From Roridomyces roridus (Eukaryota; Basidiomycota; Agaricomycetes; Agaricales; Mycenaceae), in NCBI GenBank assembly GCA_029378245.1, contig JARKIF010000001.1, positions 2,542,001-2,606,000 on the forward strand: a stretch of 64,000 bases of DNA, read 5' to 3'. A program made the translations under genes and the position numbers. Position 1 is the first letter of the stretch. Every line of letters begins with the position of its first letter. The notes beneath the pieces are model-generated. The model ran no database searches. It saw only the letters and a list, made by a program, of their open reading frames with translations, and had not been told where the DNA came from. Positions 33,423-45,888 of the stretch are shown here, piece after piece.

Positions 33423-36400
33423 CTAAAAGAGATCGACAACCCCACGCCGAGGGGACACCATTGCCACAACTTTGGCTTCCAACGAAAAAATATCTCCTCC
33501 GGCAGTCACAGCATATTCCGTGTTTGCACCAGTTGGGGGAATCCCGAGCAGTTTCTGGATGTTGGACGACGCCATCGACAGAGCAGCCTCGTTCGAAATG
33601 GAGCCGCCGGACTCGAGAGCAACCTGAAAACCAATTAGCAACGGCTCAATAGTCAAGTAAACCAACCCAGGCCATATCGAATCTCAAACTTCGGACAGCC
33701 CAATTGCTCATCGCAGCCATCGCATTGATCCCTTGCGGTCCCAATCCAACTGTAACATTGTGCGAGGCAAGTACGGCAGCAGAGCTCTGCGCAGTGAGCG
33801 GAGGTCCAGCAAGCCTGAAAAAAGTGAACTCAGTTTCAGAGTGATGCTGTGAGGACTCCTTACATTCGGCGGTGTTCCCAGTCGTAAGGGTAAGAACGCG
33901 GAGGTGCTTGAATCACGCCTACACCGGCTGCTCCGAGCTCCGCTGCAAGCAAGTGCGCTTCCGCTGCGCCCATGATTGTCATCTTCATGGTACTACCGCG
34001 CTTCGACTCGACCTCTTGCTTCAGCTGGATAAGGCTTGAAATGATATCTGCAGAGTGGACAGTAACAACGAGGGGGATAGAGCCCTGTATGTGTTAAATG
34101 AGGTCAGTTTGGAATATAATGGCTTACATGGCTTGCTTGCCGGAAACTGGAATCGCGTGGCTCCAACAGCAGTCTACGCAGTACGGCGATCTGGGTGCTG
34201 ACCGAGCTAGCGAATTGAGAGCTGAGCGAGACATGGACAGCAGTCACATCCTGCAAGATGGCGCCTTTTTCCAACTTGTGCCGAGCTCCCAATGAGAAAG
34301 ATACACTGAGCCCTTGCAAAAAGCTGGATCCCGCCGGCGCACTGATGGCACTCGCCACTCCTCCGCGATAAGCCAAGCTGTCAGAGTTTCAACATCCGTA
34401 GTGCCGTGAATGTTTGAAGACATACAGTGCATCGCGAGTCCCGAATTGTAGCCCATCAACGGCCCTCATCAAGAATTGATCGCCGAGGATGGATGGCAAC
34501 TCCATCATTGACAGTGGATCAAACACTGCGCCATCGGCAGTCGAGCTCTCCATGGCAATCTCCTGCAGCCCCATGGTCGAGCCAGCAGAGACAAGAGCAG
34601 GAGAGATACTGCCACCATGGAGATCCACGATGACAGCATCCTCGTCCAGTTCGGCATCCGACGCGGCCCAATCAATAACGCCGGCCCTAACGAGGACATT
34701 CCCGCCAGTTTGCGCGAGATGAACGCCGGTTTCGCCCGGCATCCAAAAGCTGGATATATTGCGGAATAGGACAGTCCCATACACGCGAGTGGGCTCCAGC
34801 GGAGGAAGACCTTCATACTTGATCGTGTCCATTCTCTCCTTGTCAAAATTGGGTGTTTTTGGTGCATGTTGCTGAGATGCGGGCTTTTTCGCTATGTGAG
34901 GGTTTGTCAATTGCGCAATTCCGTCAATGTAAACTTGAGTGGGCGTTGCCGCAAGTGCCAGGGGGTGTGAATCCCATACCACGATGTCGGCGTCGTATCC
35001 TGGTTTAATAAAACCGACTCGGTGGTCGAGACCAATTATTTCGGCCGGTGTGGAGATGACGCTGGCAAGGGCGAGATGATTCTCCAGCCCGTAATAGTGA
35101 GCGATGCGAGCCTCGTGAATAAGATATCGCGAGACGATCGCCGGGTGATCGCTCTGTATCAAGTTAGATTGCGGTTCGGATTGTGACATTCCTCAACCTT
35201 CATGATGACTTTCAGGCCATTATTTGCCAGAATTCCAGCAGCAAATTCAGAGTGCCGATAGGCTTCGCGTTTGTATCTACAATGAAGATGAGCGCGGACG
35301 ATTTGATGTAAGAACAGACAAAACCTGGAGAATGTAGAAAAGATCGCAGACGCGGGTGGGCTCCCTGTGGCAATGAGCTGGAATGAAACTGCGATAGGGG
35401 AGCATACCATATCCGTGCTTCAACACTTCCGGAACCAGGTAGGACTCGTGCGCGTGATGAAAACTGGCAACAGGGAACTGGAACTCGTTCGACAGGCGGA
35501 TGAACGCATCCAGGTCCACCGCTTCGTAGCAATGTGTTTGAACCTGAGTGAGTCTGTTAGGACGGCGCTCGTGCCAGGAGACTTGATATGCCTTGGTTTT
35601 TCCGCGGAGAATGTCCACGAGTGCCTCTGACGCCAGTTCTGCGGGGAACTCACCCAGACCGGTCCAACGTCCACCAAGGGCTTGTTCGCAGTATTTATCT
35701 TGGGCAATTTTGATCTTCCGAGCATCGTCATATCTGTTGAGAAATTCACTGGGAAGAAGGGTGCCAAGGAACAATGCCTCTTACGCCTTTCTCACACTCC
35801 AGACAGTGTCCATCCGAGTCCCGCCGTACACTCTGGCTGCCCAAGGAAATGAATATGCGCCGACAAGAGAGCTGCGTACATACCAGGATTCTCGCCTTGT
35901 ACTCATGAGCATCAAGGGCTATAAAGTGTGCACGCGACTTACCACATGCATGCTTCATGTGCCTCCAGCGAGGAGGAAGACTATAGTCGATATCCGAACC
36001 ATTCAAACCAAAGGGTGGTTCTAGCAATAGCGACGACGACGATCTCTCCTCTGTTGGCCTAAGCTTGATGGCAAAAGCCTGTCCACCTTGAGGGAGTGAA
36101 ATTCAGAAAAACCGCTCGGTGACTTGGTTGTCGTACCCATCGCATCGGCCGAGCCTAAACTTGATAAGACGCGAACAAATTTCATTAGGGAATACTGAAC
36201 CTGGTAAGATTAAACTAGTGGTAACTCCTCCGGCAACAGCCAGTGCGTATCCCTCGTCATGGGTGTTGATTGCGTCGACGGAGCGCATCCAGGGTAACAC
36301 CAAGCCTTTGATCGAATTGGCGTCGTCTGCTCCGTCAAGTTGGGGAGAGGCTCCTACTCCCAGGTGTGCATGCACATCCACGATTCTGAGTTGGACTATG

Positions 36401-36954
36401 AGAACCAAACCCACTTTCAAACCACAGAAACGTACCCAGGAGTAACCCACGCGCCCTGGTAAAATAAGACAGGGACGATGTCACCTCAACATTCACACAC
36501 CTCAACATCGACCACATCGTGCTCATACGCGTCTAGGAGGGATTTTGTGATGACACCGGTGGCAACGATGATACCTACAGAGGGTCGGCCTCAATCGTAG
36601 CGGAATTCTGTGCATACCTCGGTTCATAAATATGTCACCTTTCAATACCTCCAGACCGTCGACTCCTCCCGTCCAAATTGTGGCATTCTTGAGCAGGACA
36701 GGGCGCGTTCCAGGTTGAAATCTATCAGATTCCTTGCGCGTACAAAACGAAGGGGGCGGCGCGGGCTTCACATGGAGGGCACGGCAACGCGCCAAGGTCG
36801 TTTCGTAGTTGAGCGGGAGTTTGGTGAACCGCTGAGGTTTGTGCAAGAAATTGAGTCCCAGAAGGTTGGCACCCAAGACTAGAACTATCAGCGCAAGCAA
36901 CTCTGAGCGTCCGAGGCGCCATCGGTGGCCTGGGACTGCGCCAGAGACTTTCAT
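33423..36954 (-). CDS. Membrane-anchored amidohydrolase (imidazolonepropionase-like)
   Basis: A metal-dependent amidohydrolase-superfamily protein with an N-terminal transmembrane helix (LLALIVLVLGANLLGLNFLH), so it is probably in a membrane with the catalytic part outside the cytosol. The composite beta-domain shows LLKNATIWTGGVDGLEVLKG. The metal-binding HxH motif is VDVHAHLGVG. Further blocks are INTHDEGYALAVAGGVTTSL, FPVASFHHAHESYLVPEVL, YYGLENHLALASVISTPAEI and GFIKPGYDADIVVWDSHPLA. About ten introns are present; the end is SPRRGVVDLF-stop. Length is about 940-1,000 residues. The substrate cannot be told from sequence. It is divergent from TAD1, 104 bases apart. Confidence 0.82.
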
Positions 36955-37058
36955 GGGATGAGTGAACGCTCGCCGCGGCCAACGTGATTGATGCTGGCAT
37001 CCTCCTCGATACCACCCTCTCTACTAGTATCTGAAGACAATCGTTCAGATATTTGCAC

Positions 37059-38408
37059 ATGGACCGCGTCGTCGAGGCAATTATGCAGTTATACAGCACC
37101 CTCCCCCAACCTCCTCAGCAATACACTGTGCTCGCATCTTTCTGCTTGATTTCTGGCCAAGAGCACAAAATTGTGTCTCTTGCCACGGGCACAAAATGTC
37201 TCCCCGATGCTAAATTGCCTGAAGGCGGAGAGTCGGTCCACGACAGCCACGCTGAAGTGCTCGCGCGGCGCGGAGCAGTCCGATGGTTTCTGGAGGAAAT
37301 AAAACGATGCCACGGCCCTGACTTCAGCTCACCCTGGATCTCTCTCTCGAAAGACGGCAAATACTCGTTAACCGATGGCGTTCGACTCGTGTTGTACGTC
37401 TCGACTGTCCCTTGTAAGGTTCTGCGTACACGTGTGTGCGCCATCTCAACGCGTAATCTCCCAAGGCGGCGATGCCTCTATACGGTTTTTGGCCGTTTCG
37501 CAGGACGAGCAGATGGCAGAGTTGAAGGACTCGGCCGTGCGTCCACCTGCGGACCCGATGGCAGCAGCTAGAGGCCGGGATAACTATTCTTTATTGGGTG
37601 TACTCCGAACGAAGCCCGGGAGGGCTGATTCGCCTTCGACATCTTCGATGAGCTGCTCGGATAAGCTCGCAGCATGGAATTATCTGGGCATCCAGGGGGC
37701 GTTGGCCTCACGTTTTTTGAGTCCCCTGTACATTCACGGCATTCTCATCGGTGAGGTTCCACCTGAACTGCATACTGTGGTGCAGGAGGATTGTGAGCGT
37801 GCTTTGTGGGGGAGGATGGGCAATATACAAGGTCTTCTGCTAACCGTGCCGTCTTGATTTTTCCTCAAACTGTACTAGATTGCGCCGACTATGTCCTGCA
37901 TCGACCGACAATCTTCTTCAATTCCACCCCGTTCGTCCATTCCCGCATCTCCCTCGCAACGAGCACTTCATGCAACGATGGTCCGTTCATTCATCCCTCT
38001 TGGCGTCGAATTAATTACAGTTTCTAGCGCTCTTGTGGATCGCGGACTCGACGAAACCCCCAGAAATTCTTGTGAACGGGAACAAGCGCGGTGCACCTCC
38101 CAAGTATCGACATCGCGAAAAATTCTGGTGAGGTCATGGCGATTAATCGGGCTTGGCTTACATGTTTTTCAGGCCCCAAGTCTGCCAAAAGGCCATGTTT
38201 CGGCTGTATCAAGAAATCTCTGGACCGTGAGTTTGCCCGAAAACTTTCCAGAGCACGAACAGACTTTTGCAGTGATTCGGCGACATATTTGGACACAAAA
38301 ATGACCATGGCCGGGTACCAAGAGGCGAAACAGCGTCTTATGGGTCAAGCCGGCCCATTTCGTGGCTGGATTCGCGGGCCCGCCAGTCGCAGCTTCAATA
38401 TACATTGA
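37059..38408 (+). CDS. TAD1: tRNA-specific adenosine deaminase TAD1 (ADAT1 type)
   Basis: It deaminates adenosine 37 next to the anticodon of tRNA-Ala to inosine. The catalytic HAE motif is in [17 protein letters not shown]. Splicing at a GT donor right inside the Cys codon gives [14 protein letters not shown], the PCGDAS zinc motif. The third zinc ligand is in [20 protein letters not shown]. Later blocks are [16 protein letters not shown] and, in the last exon, [19 protein letters not shown]. About 390 residues, complete. The stop is eight bases from the stop of the convergent CIA1 gene. Confidence 0.92.
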
Positions 38409-38416
38409 TAATAATG

Positions 38417-39570
38417 TTATACATGATCTATCTTCGACTCCACTCTCCATATTCTAGTTGTTCCATCGTCCCCGGTGGTGGCCAGGAGATCTTGAAATCC
38501 CTGTCGTGGACACCACACGGCCGAGTTGACGTCGTGGACATCGTGTGCGTTGGGTAGCTGGGCAATGAGATTGTGGTGCAAACTTGAATCTTCGTTTTCC
38601 TGAGAGGAGTTGGCACGATGCAGGGTTGTTTATGATGAATGGAACAGACCGACAGCTCCCAGACGCGAATAAAGCCATCGCCGCCGACTGCGGCTACCCA
38701 GCCCAGACTGGATGACGGGGCTTTACCAGGGCCCCAGGTAACTGAGTACACGCTCCGTTCGTTGCCTTCTAGAACTAGGGCGCACTCCCACTTGTGCTGT
38801 GCAACGCGCCGCCATATTCGAACGGTCTTGTCATCCGAAGCCGATGCCAGATAGCTTTTCTCGGGGGACCATGCCAAGGACCAGACAGTGGACGTGTGTC
38901 CAGTCAGAGTCAGGAAACAAAACCAGTCATCCGATGGATCGTCGAGGTACATCTTGATCGTATCGTCGTAAGAGGCTGAAGCAAGAATCTGCGATCGTGA
39001 GCCCACGAAAACTTTCTGAGAATCGCACCTCTTCAGTGGGATGCCATGATACACATTTCACGTCTTGCGTGTGTTCCATGAGCACGCTAAGGCATTCAAA
39101 GTCGGAATCAGGGTGGACTGGGAAGCATTGGTGACTTGCAATGAAGGAATATAATTCAACACACCCTCCCAAATCCAAACTGTCTTGTCGCGGCTGCAGC
39201 TTGCAAGGAGCGTCCCCGAACTCGAATATGCCACGCTTTTGCACTCCGTCTCGTGTCCTTCTAATAGACTCGCACATTCCCAGTCACCGTCCTCCTGCTC
39301 CCAGATCCCAATGTTCGCGTCAAACGATGCCGTAGCAAGGGTTTTCCCCGAGGGTGCCCAAGCGAGAGATCGAACGGTCTTGGTGTGCCCAGTCGAAATA
39401 GTTGTGAGATGTGAAAAATTGGCAGCGTCATTGTACTGGTAGACGCGGACGGATTTGTCCGCTGAACAAGAGGCCAGGAGTGGTTTTGTAGGGTTCCAGC
39501 AGACATGCCACGCGCGGTCCTCATGGCCCGGGAGCTGCTGGATCGCTTGGACGGTGTACGAAAGGGCCAT
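38417..39570 (-). CDS. CIA1: Cytosolic iron-sulfur assembly protein CIA1 (CIAO1), WD40 propeller
   Basis: This WD40 protein of the CIA targeting complex delivers Fe-S clusters to cytosolic and nuclear apoproteins. It starts MALSYTVQAIQQLPGHEDRA. Seven WD repeats are visible, for example CSADKSVRVYQY, TASFDANIGIWEQ, CSRDKTVWIWE, ASYDDTIKMY, ASDDKTVRIWRR, VGGDGFIRVWEL and TTGDDGTTRIWRV. Three introns are needed; the end is SKIDHV-stop. It works downstream of TAH18, which is encoded at 3.7-5.9 kb. It is divergent from the condensin gene with 69 bases between the starts. Confidence 0.93.
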
Positions 39571-39639
39571 CTCGTGGCGGTGCCGAGGTCAAGTGACCAC
39601 AACAACGCGACTTGAAATCAACGTTCATCGACGCGCCAG

Positions 39640-42600
39640 ATGCCTGCCAGGGTCGTCGCCCCCGTCCAGCAGCTGAGCACTGCCGTCGCACAAATCTTTG
39701 ACCAAGTGCAGTTGACCACCGCCAACCACCAGAAGAACTTGATCGCACTGTACAAACTCCACCTCGATGCCGCGAAGAGGACCGAGAAGGATCCCAAGAG
39801 AACGGAGGACAAGCTCGTTGGAGAGGCCGAGTTTCAACAGGTCTTTCAAGAAATGGTCCTCCGTATCATAGGAGTCAAGAAGGGGGTTGCCACGGCCGAC
39901 CGTGTCGCCAAGTTCATCGGGGCATACGTGCCTTTTGTCAACCAACGAGGTGTGCCACAGTCTTGGGACGCGTATTCTAATCTTACACGCTCTACAGCGG
40001 CAGAAGACAAGGCAGAAGCTGACCTAGACGAAGACGACGAGGAGAATACCGACACAACCGCATCGAGATTCACCGCCAAACTTATCAGGCTATTGCTCAA
40101 AGGGTTTCAAGCCAAAGACAAGAATGTCCGATATCGAATTGCCTCTCTGTTTTCGGAGATGCTCGGTAACCTTGGCGAGATGGAGTGCGTCCTTGGTCAC
40201 CTCCCCGTTGCGCCTCCTCACATCCTTTAGTGTCGAGATTTACGATGAATTGCGCACGGCGCTTGTGGATCGAATCCATGACAGGGAATCTATTGTACGC
40301 GCTCCGGTCGTCATCGCATTATCCATTCTGTCCTCCGACGAGGAGGAACAAACGGTCCTCGACTTGCTCCTAGAGACCTTGTCGTCGGATCCCTCCGCGT
40401 GCGTGCAGGATCTTAATGTTGGATTGCCACTCTTACCCCTGTTTATAGCGAGGTTCGCCGGGTGGCATTGTGCAACATCCCATTGGACCAGAACACCTTG
40501 CCTCTTCTCCTGGCACGTAGTCGGGATACAGACACCAACGTCCGCAAAGTCCTGTTCAACCTTGTTCTCACCAAGGCGGCGACGGCGGCCGGAAACCCGA
40601 GGATGCTCACGATCGCCCAGCGCGAGCTTGTCGTACGCAACGGCTTGGGTGATCGTGAGCCCGCTGTGCGCGAAGCCGCTGCCAGTCTCCTCGAGACTTG
40701 GGTGGACGTCATAGCGGAGACGGTCGTCAAGGCTGAGGAAGAGCTGGCCTCACGTCTCGCTGGCGTGGACTTATCCAATCCCGAGAAACCAAACCGACCC
40801 GACGGCTCAGAGAAGATCGTAAAGACTCTCACGGCGTTTTTGCACATGTTTGACTTGACGGTGGTGTCGAAAGACAACCGTGGGGAGCTGTTGAGTGGCA
40901 AAATACCATCGGATGCTCTACGGAGCGTGTTTAACACTCGGCCTGACATACTGGAGGAGCTGCGTTTTGGCGGTCAGTGGCTCCTATACACCTCAACTTT
41001 CAGGTCTCATTTCGAAACAGAGACCTACTTCAACGACTTGACTCCAGAAAAGGCGTTTCTTGCCCGCGTTTTCGTCGAATACTGTGACGAAGATAAGCGG
41101 GGAGATGTGTGGATGGACACTGCGGGTATTCCGGTTATCACCAGCTGCGCCTTCAAAATTCAATTCGGATACAACGCCCTTGTGGCCCCGGACACGACTG
41201 CGGGCAAGAGTGAAGAAGAGCTGGAGGATGCGCGGGCAGCCTTGGAAACAGTGGTTGGAGAGATGCTGAGACTTGGCGCGCGGCTCGATTATAGTGATTA
41301 TGTGGGGGCCATGAAGATGTCTGATCTGACGCGTTAGTTCTTTTCCTCTGCCCATTTGAATCGGCTGATTGCTTTCAGGTAAAATGTTAAGCCGACCTGA
41401 ACTGCCTATGAACCTGATCGCGGCGTGTCTGGATATCTTGCGCAGAGCGCACAAGGACGAGCGTGATCTCATCCGTCTCGTCGTCTGGATTGTCCAGGAA
41501 CTGAGAGATTCTAATGACGAAGAGGATGATGTCGCCGCAAACCAGAGCCAAGAGTCAATAGTAGTGAGTCTTGCGAATCTATTTTCTCTTATTTAACCAA
41601 CGGCTGCTGCAGATCCCTGACGACGACGACGCGAACACGAGCTTTGGCTCCGTGACCAAGAAGGTTCCTAAATCGAGGGAGCTCATGTCTCCGGAAGAGC
41701 AGCAGCGTGCAAATGCTATCGACCTACGCTGTCTGTCCCTGATCAATGAGTTGTTGAAACGGGTCGATGATGTACGTTTTCTTTGAGCGGTTTTCTTTCC
41801 AACTGACCGCTTCGTAGACTCTCGACAAAAACTCCACCCTCCTGGGCATCAAAGCAGATCTCATTATTCCGTCTATCAGATCCAAAGACAAAGAACTTGT
41901 TCAGAAGGGACTGGTTACGTGGGGCTTGTATTGCCTCATCTCCGAGGTAATCTTCACTTGCATCCGCCGCAGTGCTGTATTAACTTGAAGTTTGACAGAC
42001 CGAAGCCTCCAGTTGGCTACCCCATTTCATGGCCGAGGCAGAGAAAACTGAATCGGAGGACCTCAAACTCTCCATTTTCCGGATTATCTTTGACCTCTGT
42101 ATGACGCACAAATCGATCTTGGCCAATACGGAACGTGTATGCAGTTTCCCTATGCGTTGGATGCGTTTAGCTGACTGGGTTATCCAACAGGATGACCGAA
42201 TCAGGACGTACCTGATCACTCAACTAGAGAACGAGTCGGACAAACCAAATACTTCCCCCAGAATATTGGCCATTCTCACCAAAGGAATCGCCAAACTTGT
42301 TATGACCTGTTGGAGTGCTGAAGAAATGGTACGTCCTAGATCTCCGGATTCTTTACCGGTGCTGATGAGCTTTAGGCTGTCAAGCGCCTGCTGATGGTGT
42401 ACTTTTCCCCGTACAATGCAGAAAACCAAGAACTAAAGCAATCTGTGGCGTATTTTGCCCCTGCGTTTTCACACTCGTCTGCTGCCAATCAGCTTGTCAT
42501 GCGGAACGTGAGTCTGATCTCTCCATTTGCAGAATATCCCCCGAACCAGCGACGCAGATCTTCACCCCTGTTTTCCGGAAGCTTTCAAAGCTCCGCCAGG

Positions 42601-43792
42601 AACTGGATGACGAAGACTATGTTCTTGATCTCTCGCAGGTCACTGAGATGTGGCGGTACTGGACCGATCCGTTTCAGCTTCGGTAAGCAACCACGTTGGG
42701 TCGGGCTTGCCTATCTGATATGTATGCAGCGACAAAAATGGCCGCGTGGACGACACTGTCAATGCGGAGAACCCCATACAATTCGACATGGCTGGTGATA
42801 TCATCAGAACCATGATGAAGGAAGAGTATCCGAGTGCGTGTCATATGGACCGGGCTGCTGGTTCTGACTCTTTTTTGCAGAAGAAGACAAGAAATTTCTC
42901 TGTCAGATGCTGGGGAAGCTTCACATTCCAGACAAGGTCGACATTGACAAAATTCGGACTTTAAAACTGCTTCTCCACACTTTGAGCTCGGTAAGAGATT
43001 CTCGATACTGTCCGTTCGCTCTTGCTGAGGCACTAAAAGCGGCGGCCCCTCCGAGACGCTACCTCCAAGAACGCGTTCAAAAAGTTTGACGATGCCATCT
43101 CCAAGAAGTTTGAGTCGGAGCTGCAAGACTTTAACGAGGAAGAGTACAGGAAACTCGAGCAGCTCAAAGGAGTGTTCGAGGAAGTGGACGAGATCATACC
43201 TGAAGACGACGACGAGGTGATCAGCACCGAGCCAAAGAAGAAAGGACGGAAGAGGCGTTCGGACAGTATCATGAGTACAGCGACGGAGAGTGATGGCGCC
43301 TCAGTCGCGTCTTCCAAGCGCAGGCGGTCTAAACCCAAAAACAAGTCAGTTGATCGCGGTACTGATTTTGTCTGTTTCTAACCCAGTAACAGGAAACGAC
43401 GCCTGTCGACGTCGGATGATGAGGAATCTGATTTTGACGATGATATCCATACGCCGAGGGGCACACCTCCTGCACCCACACGGACGATGCCTCGACGCGC
43501 TGCGACGGTTCAACCCACCCCAATCGTGATCAGCTCGGACGAAGATGAAGATGAGCAGGAGGCTACGCCCGCCGCCCAGAAACGGCGTCCACGAATTCCT
43601 GTCAAGTAGGCCTTTTCCCTTGGAATATCCAACATCTTGTTAACCATGATCAGATCTCGCCGTCGCGAAGAAGCGATCATAGACGCCGACATTGACGATC
43701 TTTTGGACGGGGCGACGGAAATTGCACATGACTCTATCATGGACGATTCGGATGAGGAGGATGAAGTGAACGATCTACTGGTTGAGGATTAA
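39640..43792 (+). CDS. YCG1: Condensin complex subunit 3 (YCG1/CAP-G)
   Basis: This HEAT-repeat subunit of condensin binds DNA and compacts mitotic chromosomes. It starts MPARVVAPVQQLSTAVAQIF. Recognisable blocks include RLLLKGFQAKDKNVRYRIAS, EIYDELRTALVDRIHDRESI, VRRVALCNIPLDQNTLPLLL, ARSRDTDTNVRKVLFNLVLT and, in the Cnd3 C-terminal domain, PELPMNLIAACLDILRRAHK then DERDLIRLVVWIVQELRD. A basic/acidic low-complexity tail (KKGRKRRS, SSDEDEDEQE) follows, with the end EVNDLLVED-stop. About twelve short introns, many in the 3' half. The total is about 1,070 residues, in the family range. Confidence 0.92.
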
Positions 43793-43978
43793 TATGTGTA
43801 CATATTCTTAAGCGCATCTACCTTATTCTTGTATATGTACATGTATATCCCAGTCTTATTTCACCAAAAAATCAGTTGAGAGTTATAATGCGGGCTACAG
43901 GATTTAGCATATGGAGCTACAAGAAATGTGTATGCAGCAAAAAAGAAATGCATCAAGAAAAAAGCCAGCAAAGTCCAT

Positions 43979-44543
43979 TCAGGTCGGGGGCAGAGAAGCA
44001 TCGCTCTCTTTTTCATTCGAGGTCTCCAGCTATTGGGAGCATTAGCAGTCCCTACAGGCTCAAGACGACTTATGCATACATTTGTGGTCGCCTCGGAGTT
44101 CGCCTATCTTGTTGTCAGCGTTCTCAATGCCAGCTCCGGGGATCGAACTGACCGTTTTTTTGACCTCTTCTTCTTTCGCGGCAGCGGAGGCTTCTATCGG
44201 CTCAGAAGACGATGCCTGCGATATATCAGCAGAAGAGTAGAAGGTAGCTAGGAACGCACCACTTGTTTTTTGGGGAGCCTTGCCTCGGGAGCCTCTTCGG
44301 AAGCCGCCCTTTTCTTGCTTTCCTTGCTTTCATAGTTCCTCAAGCTGAGGATAGGATGGGTTTGGAACACTTTTGTAGAGGATGTAGCACTCACTACTCG
44401 TCGACGTTGCCGGGGTTCCCACCTCTCAAGTATTCATCGGCGTAGGCTTGCAGACCTGGGTTGTTGGCGCTTTCGAGCATGCGCCTTTGGGCCGCGGTCG
44501 GTTTTTTCTCTCGACCGCGTCCTCTTCGAGCGCTTGTAGACAT
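43979..44543 (-). CDS. Small acidic protein of about 125 residues, five exons, family unknown
   Basis: Not recognised. The start MSTSARRGRGREKKPTAAQR has a CCACCATG context. Exon 1 reads on through RMLESANNPGLQAYADEYLR and seems to stop at TAG. That TAG overlaps a GTGAGT donor, so splicing turns it into a Tyr codon (DEY then LRNYESKESKKRAASEE). Three further introns join KKQV to ASSSEPIEASAAAKEEE, then KKTANSEATTN, then LETSNEKESDASLPPT-stop. All four introns are 45-56 bases with GT-AG ends. The N-terminus is basic and the rest is acidic and Ser/Glu/Lys-rich, probably disordered. It is convergent with the condensin gene. Confidence 0.55.
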
Positions 44544-45888
44544 GGTGGTGGAGGTAGAAGGTGGAATTCGCTTCCTTTTGATCAAGTCGGACGCGTCAAT
44601 TTACGTAGTGAACGCGCCTGGTGCCAGATGCTTCTATTATTCTCTTCCGGGCATGCCATACAAGATACTGGAGGGAATCCACATCGACAAACTGAATGCG
44701 TTAAGGTAAAGCCAGGCCTGGTGTTATAACTTGAAGTATGAAGCGGCAAGCCCAAGCAAATTTGACACAGAAGCTGTTTTCTCAAAGGCTGCGGCTCTCT
44801 GCACAACGCACAGTGAGATTGAGCTGTAAAATTGGGTAGGTTAAACCTGATTCCGCGGTCCTCGGGGTCACCGAGCTGGGGAGGGAGAAATGCAAGTCTG
44901 TCATACGGGAACATACAAGATCAAAAAATCGGATGGAGGGAGATCTCTTGAGGATCTCACTCAAATCTTGACGGATTTGCTTGAAATTGAGATCGCTGCG
45001 AAGCCTTGAAGAGCAGCTTTCAGGGAAGGTTCAATGGTGCATGTCACAAGTCGGAGGAAAAGGGATACTAGGCAAAACATATGCGTTGTCCGGGAATCGA
45101 ACCCGAGGCTAAAGCATGATCAGCTGATACATGCCACCAGTGCCACGTGACCGTGGGAAGAAGTGCGACTGGGAAGCTTCAATGTTACCATTACACCAAC
45201 AACGCGTTGAAACGGGGGTAGGAAGGATGTATAGGATAGTGGGAATGGTTGTAGAATGGTGCGGAAGGTCCAGGTTGACTTGGAGCCACTCAGAGATCGC
45301 ATTTTGGTTGAATCGATGTTGTGTGACCATGTCACAGCAAAAGTGAGACAGGGGAGACTCCAGAGAACGTGGGGAAGCAGGTTCTGGTCTTGAGATCAGA
45401 GGGAATGGGCACCCAGTAACTTGATTTGAATTTATACTCATCTGGTGGGACTCACTTTGAGGTTGTGCCAAGTCAAAAGCCTACGGGGATTCCTCTCAGG
45501 TGTAGCCAGGAAGAGAGGAAACCAATATGGATAAAGTATCTTGCATCAGGCCAACATCCCATTCTTGCGCGGGCGCGAGTTTGATTGGATTCAGGTGACT
45601 ATGCTGGAAGATTGGAGTGTTGCATTGGCCAAATGATCATTGAACGAGCCGGGGGCATCGTTGACTTTGCCTTGACTTTTGCACTGGCACCAGAGAACTT
45701 CTTGCAGCTGTTTGAAGGCTCAGTCTTGTTGCGGTTGAGGCAATTGAAAGTTGAGGTTCCAAGTCCAAGAGATTTGTGTTCCAGAGAATCAGGAAATGAA
45801 GGAACAGAGATGGTGCCAGAATTTGTCCGAGAAGAGCCAGCTAAGTCACGATCGTCACACCGCCACTGATTGCAATTTTGTTGCGGCC
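44544..45888. other. Gene-poor stretch containing one tRNA
   Basis: 1,345 bases between the small acidic gene and homoaconitase. Apart from the tRNA at 45082-45205, open frames on both strands overlap each other and lack coding bias or family motifs. Runs of GAG/GAA-rich sequence near 45780-45840 probably belong to the homoaconitase promoter. Confidence 0.5.
45082..45205 (-). tRNA. tRNA-Gly (anticodon CCC) with an intron of about 52 bases
   Basis: Read on the minus strand, the acceptor arm GCGTTGT pairs fully with ACAACGC, with discriminator A. The D-arm is GTGT-AATGGTA-ACAT. The anticodon stem GAAGC pairs with GCTTT around a loop starting TTCCCA, so the anticodon is CCC. The T-arm is TCGGG-TTCGATT-CCCGG. 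An intron of about 52 bases starts just 3' of the anticodon at the standard position. CCA is not encoded. The mature length is about 72 bases. The intron contains a near-perfect hairpin around ATCAGCTGAT. Confidence 0.88.

Noticed and set aside
44137..44160. A second tRNA T-arm (GATCGAACTG) near the small acidic gene
   Set aside because: The stem does not pair, there is no matching acceptor or anticodon arm, and the bases fall in an intron of that gene.
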